A DNA stretch of 7,257 nucleotides from an uncultured Collinsella sp. (GTDB lineage Bacteria > Actinomycetota > Coriobacteriia > Coriobacteriales > Coriobacteriaceae): contig URTP01000101.1 in NCBI GenBank assembly GCA_900550835.1, forward strand, positions 1-7,257, in the 5' to 3' direction. Shown piece after piece: positions 5,465 through 7,257 of this stretch (positions are counted from its first letter, which is position 1; every line of letters starts with the position of its first letter). The notes beneath the pieces are model-generated. The model was not told where the DNA came from and made no database searches. It saw nothing but the letters and a program-made list of their open reading frames with translations. A program made the position numbers and the translations under genes.

Positions 5465-5731
5465 CTACACCCGTAGGTCTTTCACGCTGGAGCATTCGAC
5501 CAGCACGCCCGAAACAAGCGTACGGCTTCTGGAGCTCGGGGCTTCTAGGCACGCAACGACCTCGTCGGGCGCACGGACACCCAGTCCGCGGTGACGGAAC
5601 TTCACCGACATATCCCGAAAACTCGATCCCCGGCTTAGCTTGCGCGCATTATCACAATAAACCCCCAACGATACACGGTCCTGCGGTTCAATGAGCCACA
5701 GGACCGCATGCCGTCGATCAGATAAAGATCG
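5465..5731 (-). pseudogene. Unrecognised open frame, possible gene remnant
   Basis: A reverse-strand frame is open from just after a TGA at 5734-5732 to a TAG at 5467-5465. It reads ...HAVLWLIEPQDRVSLGVYCDNARKLSRG, then RAPDEVVACLEAP and SGVLVECSSVKDLRV at the end. I do not recognise a family. The first in-frame start of any kind is a TTG at 5668 (67 codons), with no clear ribosome site; the first ATG is about 19 codons further in. The frame is reasonably GC-rich at third positions, which gives a mild coding look, but it begins inside the end of the ATPase gene and overlaps a hairpin. It may be the C-terminal remnant of a decayed gene, a short real gene, or chance. It stops 18 bp from the repeat array. 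Confidence 0.3.
5676..5706 (-). terminator. Hairpin just downstream of the ATPase gene
   Basis: CGGTCCTGCGG (5676-5686) and CCACAGGACCG (5696-5706) pair at 10 of 11 positions around a 9-nt loop, beginning 11 bases after the ATPase stop codon on the reverse strand. The sequence after it (TGTATCGTTGGGGG in the reverse strand) lacks a clean U-tract, so it is either a poor intrinsic terminator or an mRNA-stabilising hairpin. Confidence 0.5.
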
Positions 5732-7088
5732 TCATATATAGAGGTAGATATATCCTATGCCCTTCAGCCCTGAGCTGTTTTGGGTGAAGAACTATCTCTT
5801 CTCCGACTCGTCGTTCGAATCGTCTGCCGAAATCGTCAAGCGAGATTGTTGAATACGATTTGGAAGATTTAACTTCAACAGGAGTGACCCGCGGTTTTCC
5901 AGCCGCGTCTTCAAAGCCGCGCGAAAGAAGAAAATCAATTTTACGCGTTCTGGGCCGACTCCCCTCTGTTTTGGAAGGCTCCTGCCAGCTGTAATAAAAA
6001 AGCGAATGCCCCAGACTCTTAAGCTGCTGCGCCACGATGTTCTCGATTAGCATTCCTTTATTAATTGAAATTCTTCCAAATTGAATGTCTCTATGAACAT
6101 CCATAAGGTCCGGACCATCATCAAACGCCAAGCTCACGAGCAATCCCGTGTCCGCCATATAGCATTTAAGCGAAGACGCCTCCTCGTGCAGGCGGTAACC
6201 CACGCTCGGATCACTGCATAAATAGCAACGGTTAATCAGTCGCGCATCCTCAAGCCAGATTAACGCCGACTCATATGTCTCAAAACGGGACCCCTTCTCC
6301 AAGCTGTCAAATTTGAACCGTTTATTTGCCGCAGATAATTGACCCGGAATATCGTCATAAACCGCCCGCGCACGTCTAGCGTCCGAACCTCCAAACTTGG
6401 CAATGTCCTCCCTGTACAGTGCGATAATCTGCCGTTTAACCCTGTCGCATCCTCTAAAATCATTCTCTGCCACAAAGGAGTCGACCGACTGAGGCATACC
6501 ACCGACAAGCATATACTCATCAAATAATCTCATGCACGTCGCATGAACGCCGTCCGGAAGCGCGGTCCGAGATTCGCGCGCTTTACGGATCTCTTCTGCA
6601 TAAAGATCTTTTCCGGTCGCCCAAAGATACTCCTCAAAATCGAGGGGCTCGAGAGGGATTCTTTCTTCCTCTGACGGTATGACAATGCTATCGACATTCT
6701 TTTTGATGGAGACAAGAGAGCCTGTCTCGATGTAATCAAATCTGCCGTCTTCTACAAGATGCTTTATGTATTCGCGCGCGATGGGAAACCGCTGCACTTC
6801 ATCAAAAATGACCAGCGACTCTCTCGGTTCGAGGGCCTTACCATACTGCAGCTGAAGCATGCGTAAAAAAAGATCGACATCTTCACGATGGTTCAGAAAT
6901 ATATCGAGCGTGGCTTTGCTAGCAGCCGAAAAGTCAATGTACAGATAATCCTTGTATTCATTTTGCGCGAAGCACTTGACGAGCGTCGTTTTGCCAACGC
7001 GTCTTGCACCCTCAATAAGCACCGCAGTGCGCCCTTGCAAGCGTTCTTTCCACTCCTGCAGACGATCATATGCCTTCCGTTTAAACAT
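5718..7088 (-). CDS. AAA_14 / DUF4143 family ATPase
   Basis: A 456-residue protein of full family length. The N-terminal AAA domain has a Walker A motif, GARRVGKTT (27-35), a Walker B motif, SLVIFDEVQRF (91-101, D96/E97), and a sensor-like ETGSLVSI (121-128). The family's LEPLDFEEYLWATG follows at about 147-160 and LFDEYMLVGGMPQSV at about 188-202. The C-terminal DUF4143 part includes KCYMADTGLL and ends with a PD-(D/E)XK-like fold signature: KIDFLL (D385) and VTPVEVKSSK (E405, K407), then RIYLPLYMTIFI. Such proteins are common in gut bacteria and archaea, but their cellular role is largely undefined, so no function is assigned. A GAGGTGA ribosome site six bases upstream fixes the start. Codon use is more AT-rich and less biased than in the lac genes, suggesting separate acquisition. 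It stands alone, preceded by 34-bp-spaced direct repeats. Confidence 0.93.
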   Translation of the reverse strand: MFKRKAYDRLQEWKERLQGRTAVLIEGARRVGKTTLVKCFAQNEYKDYLYIDFSAASKATLDIFLNHREDVDLFLRMLQLQYGKALEPRESLVIFDEVQRFPIAREYIKHLVEDGRFDYIETGSLVSIKKNVDSIVIPSEEERIPLEPLDFEEYLWATGKDLYAEEIRKARESRTALPDGVHATCMRLFDEYMLVGGMPQSVDSFVAENDFRGCDRVKRQIIALYREDIAKFGGSDARRARAVYDDIPGQLSAANKRFKFDSLEKGSRFETYESALIWLEDARLINRCYLCSDPSVGYRLHEEASSLKCYMADTGLLVSLAFDDGPDLMDVHRDIQFGRISINKGMLIENIVAQQLKSLGHSLFYYSWQEPSKTEGSRPRTRKIDFLLSRGFEDAAGKPRVTPVEVKSSKSYSTISLDDFGRRFERRVGEEIVLHPKQLRAEGHRIYLPLYMTIFI

Positions 7089-7092
7089 AATC

Positions 7093-7099
7093 TCACCTC
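7093..7099 (-). promoter_or_regulatory. Ribosome binding site of the ATPase gene
   Basis: The reverse strand reads GAGGTGAGATT before the ATG at 7088, a strong Shine-Dalgarno sequence at about six bases. Confidence 0.8.
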
Positions 7100-7120
7100 A
7101 GCATAATTTACGTGCTAGTT

Positions 7121-7206
7121 TACAAAAATACCGACCTTCAGATATATCTAATAATACAAAAATACCGACCTTTAAATGAGCTTATAGCTACAAAAATACC
7201 GACCAT
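7121..7206. repeat. Three 18-bp direct repeats at 34-bp period upstream of the ATPase
   Basis: TACAAAAATACCGACC(T/A)T occurs at 7121-7138, 7155-7172 and 7189-7206. Copies 1 and 2 are identical and copy 3 differs at one base. The two 16-nt spacers are AT-rich and unlike each other, so the word, not the whole unit, is conserved. On the coding strand of the ATPase it reads AAGGTCGGTATTTTTGTA. It lies 33 bp before the ATPase start, where it would overlap the promoter region, and most likely binds a regulator, perhaps the ATPase itself. Confidence 0.9.
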
Positions 7207-7214
7207 TGCAATGG
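7203..7214. repeat. 12-bp perfect palindrome next to the third direct repeat
   Basis: CCATTGCAATGG is a perfect dyad overlapping the last four bases of the third direct repeat. It could be a separate protein-binding site or the -35 area of the ATPase promoter: TTGCAA on the reverse strand has TATAAG 19 bp downstream. The remaining 43 bp to the window edge show nothing recognisable. Confidence 0.5.
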
Positions 7215-7257
7215 CCGAAACACACAATATCTCCCGCGGCACTCGCTAGCAGATGAC

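Noticed and set aside
5046..5552. Short open frames on both strands across the repeat array, giving repeated SRSVT and QIET-like peptides
   Set aside because: They are translations of the palindromic repeats. The 40-41 bp step does not keep frame, and there are no ribosome sites or protein-like features.
5130..5720. Insertion sequence or integration site
   Set aside because: No transposase or integrase, no terminal inverted repeats with target duplication and no tRNA gene were found.
7121..7206. Plasmid-type replication iterons
   Set aside because: No replication initiator gene or DnaA box is seen; the repeats sit at a gene promoter, so regulation is the simpler reading.

Overview
The window looks like chromosomal DNA from a GC-rich gut actinobacterium, most likely a Coriobacteriia member such as Collinsella. 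This is inferred from a lactose-type PTS operon with GC-rich codons and strong purine-rich ribosome sites; there is no taxonomic marker gene here, so the genus is a guess.

Positions 1-5129 hold a lactose/beta-galactoside PTS locus arranged divergently. On the minus strand lie a LacI-family regulator (384-1388) and, downstream of it, the first 56 codons of a lactose-type IIA protein (LacF) that runs off the left edge (1-169). On the plus strand lie a LacE-like IIC-IIB permease (1745-3520) and a LacG-like 6-phospho-beta-galactosidase (3587-5026), separated by a strong intercistronic hairpin and closed by an intrinsic terminator (about 5080-5129). Together, LacF and LacE would import and phosphorylate lactose (or a related beta-galactoside), and LacG would split the sugar phosphate into an aldose plus galactose-6-phosphate. 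The 356-bp lacI-lacE gap carries a good lacE promoter, two LacI-type operator-like palindromes whose centres are 120 bp apart, a third CG-centred palindrome between them, and a second motif (GAACGG followed by a T-run) that recurs in the lacF leader.

Positions 5144-5447 hold the most unusual structure: eight copies of a 15-bp word, alternately inverted, at a 40-41 bp step, making four tandem palindromic units of about 55 bp repeated every 80-81 bp. It is neither coding nor CRISPR-like. Next to it (5465-5731, minus) is an unrecognised open frame with poor start signals, possibly a gene remnant, overlapping a hairpin at 5676-5706.

Positions 5718-7088 (minus) encode a full-length AAA_14/DUF4143 ATPase of visibly lower GC than the lac genes, which suggests separate acquisition. 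Its upstream region contains three 18-bp direct repeats at an exact 34-bp period (7121-7206) and an adjoining 12-bp palindrome. No RNA genes, insertion sequences or CRISPR arrays were seen.
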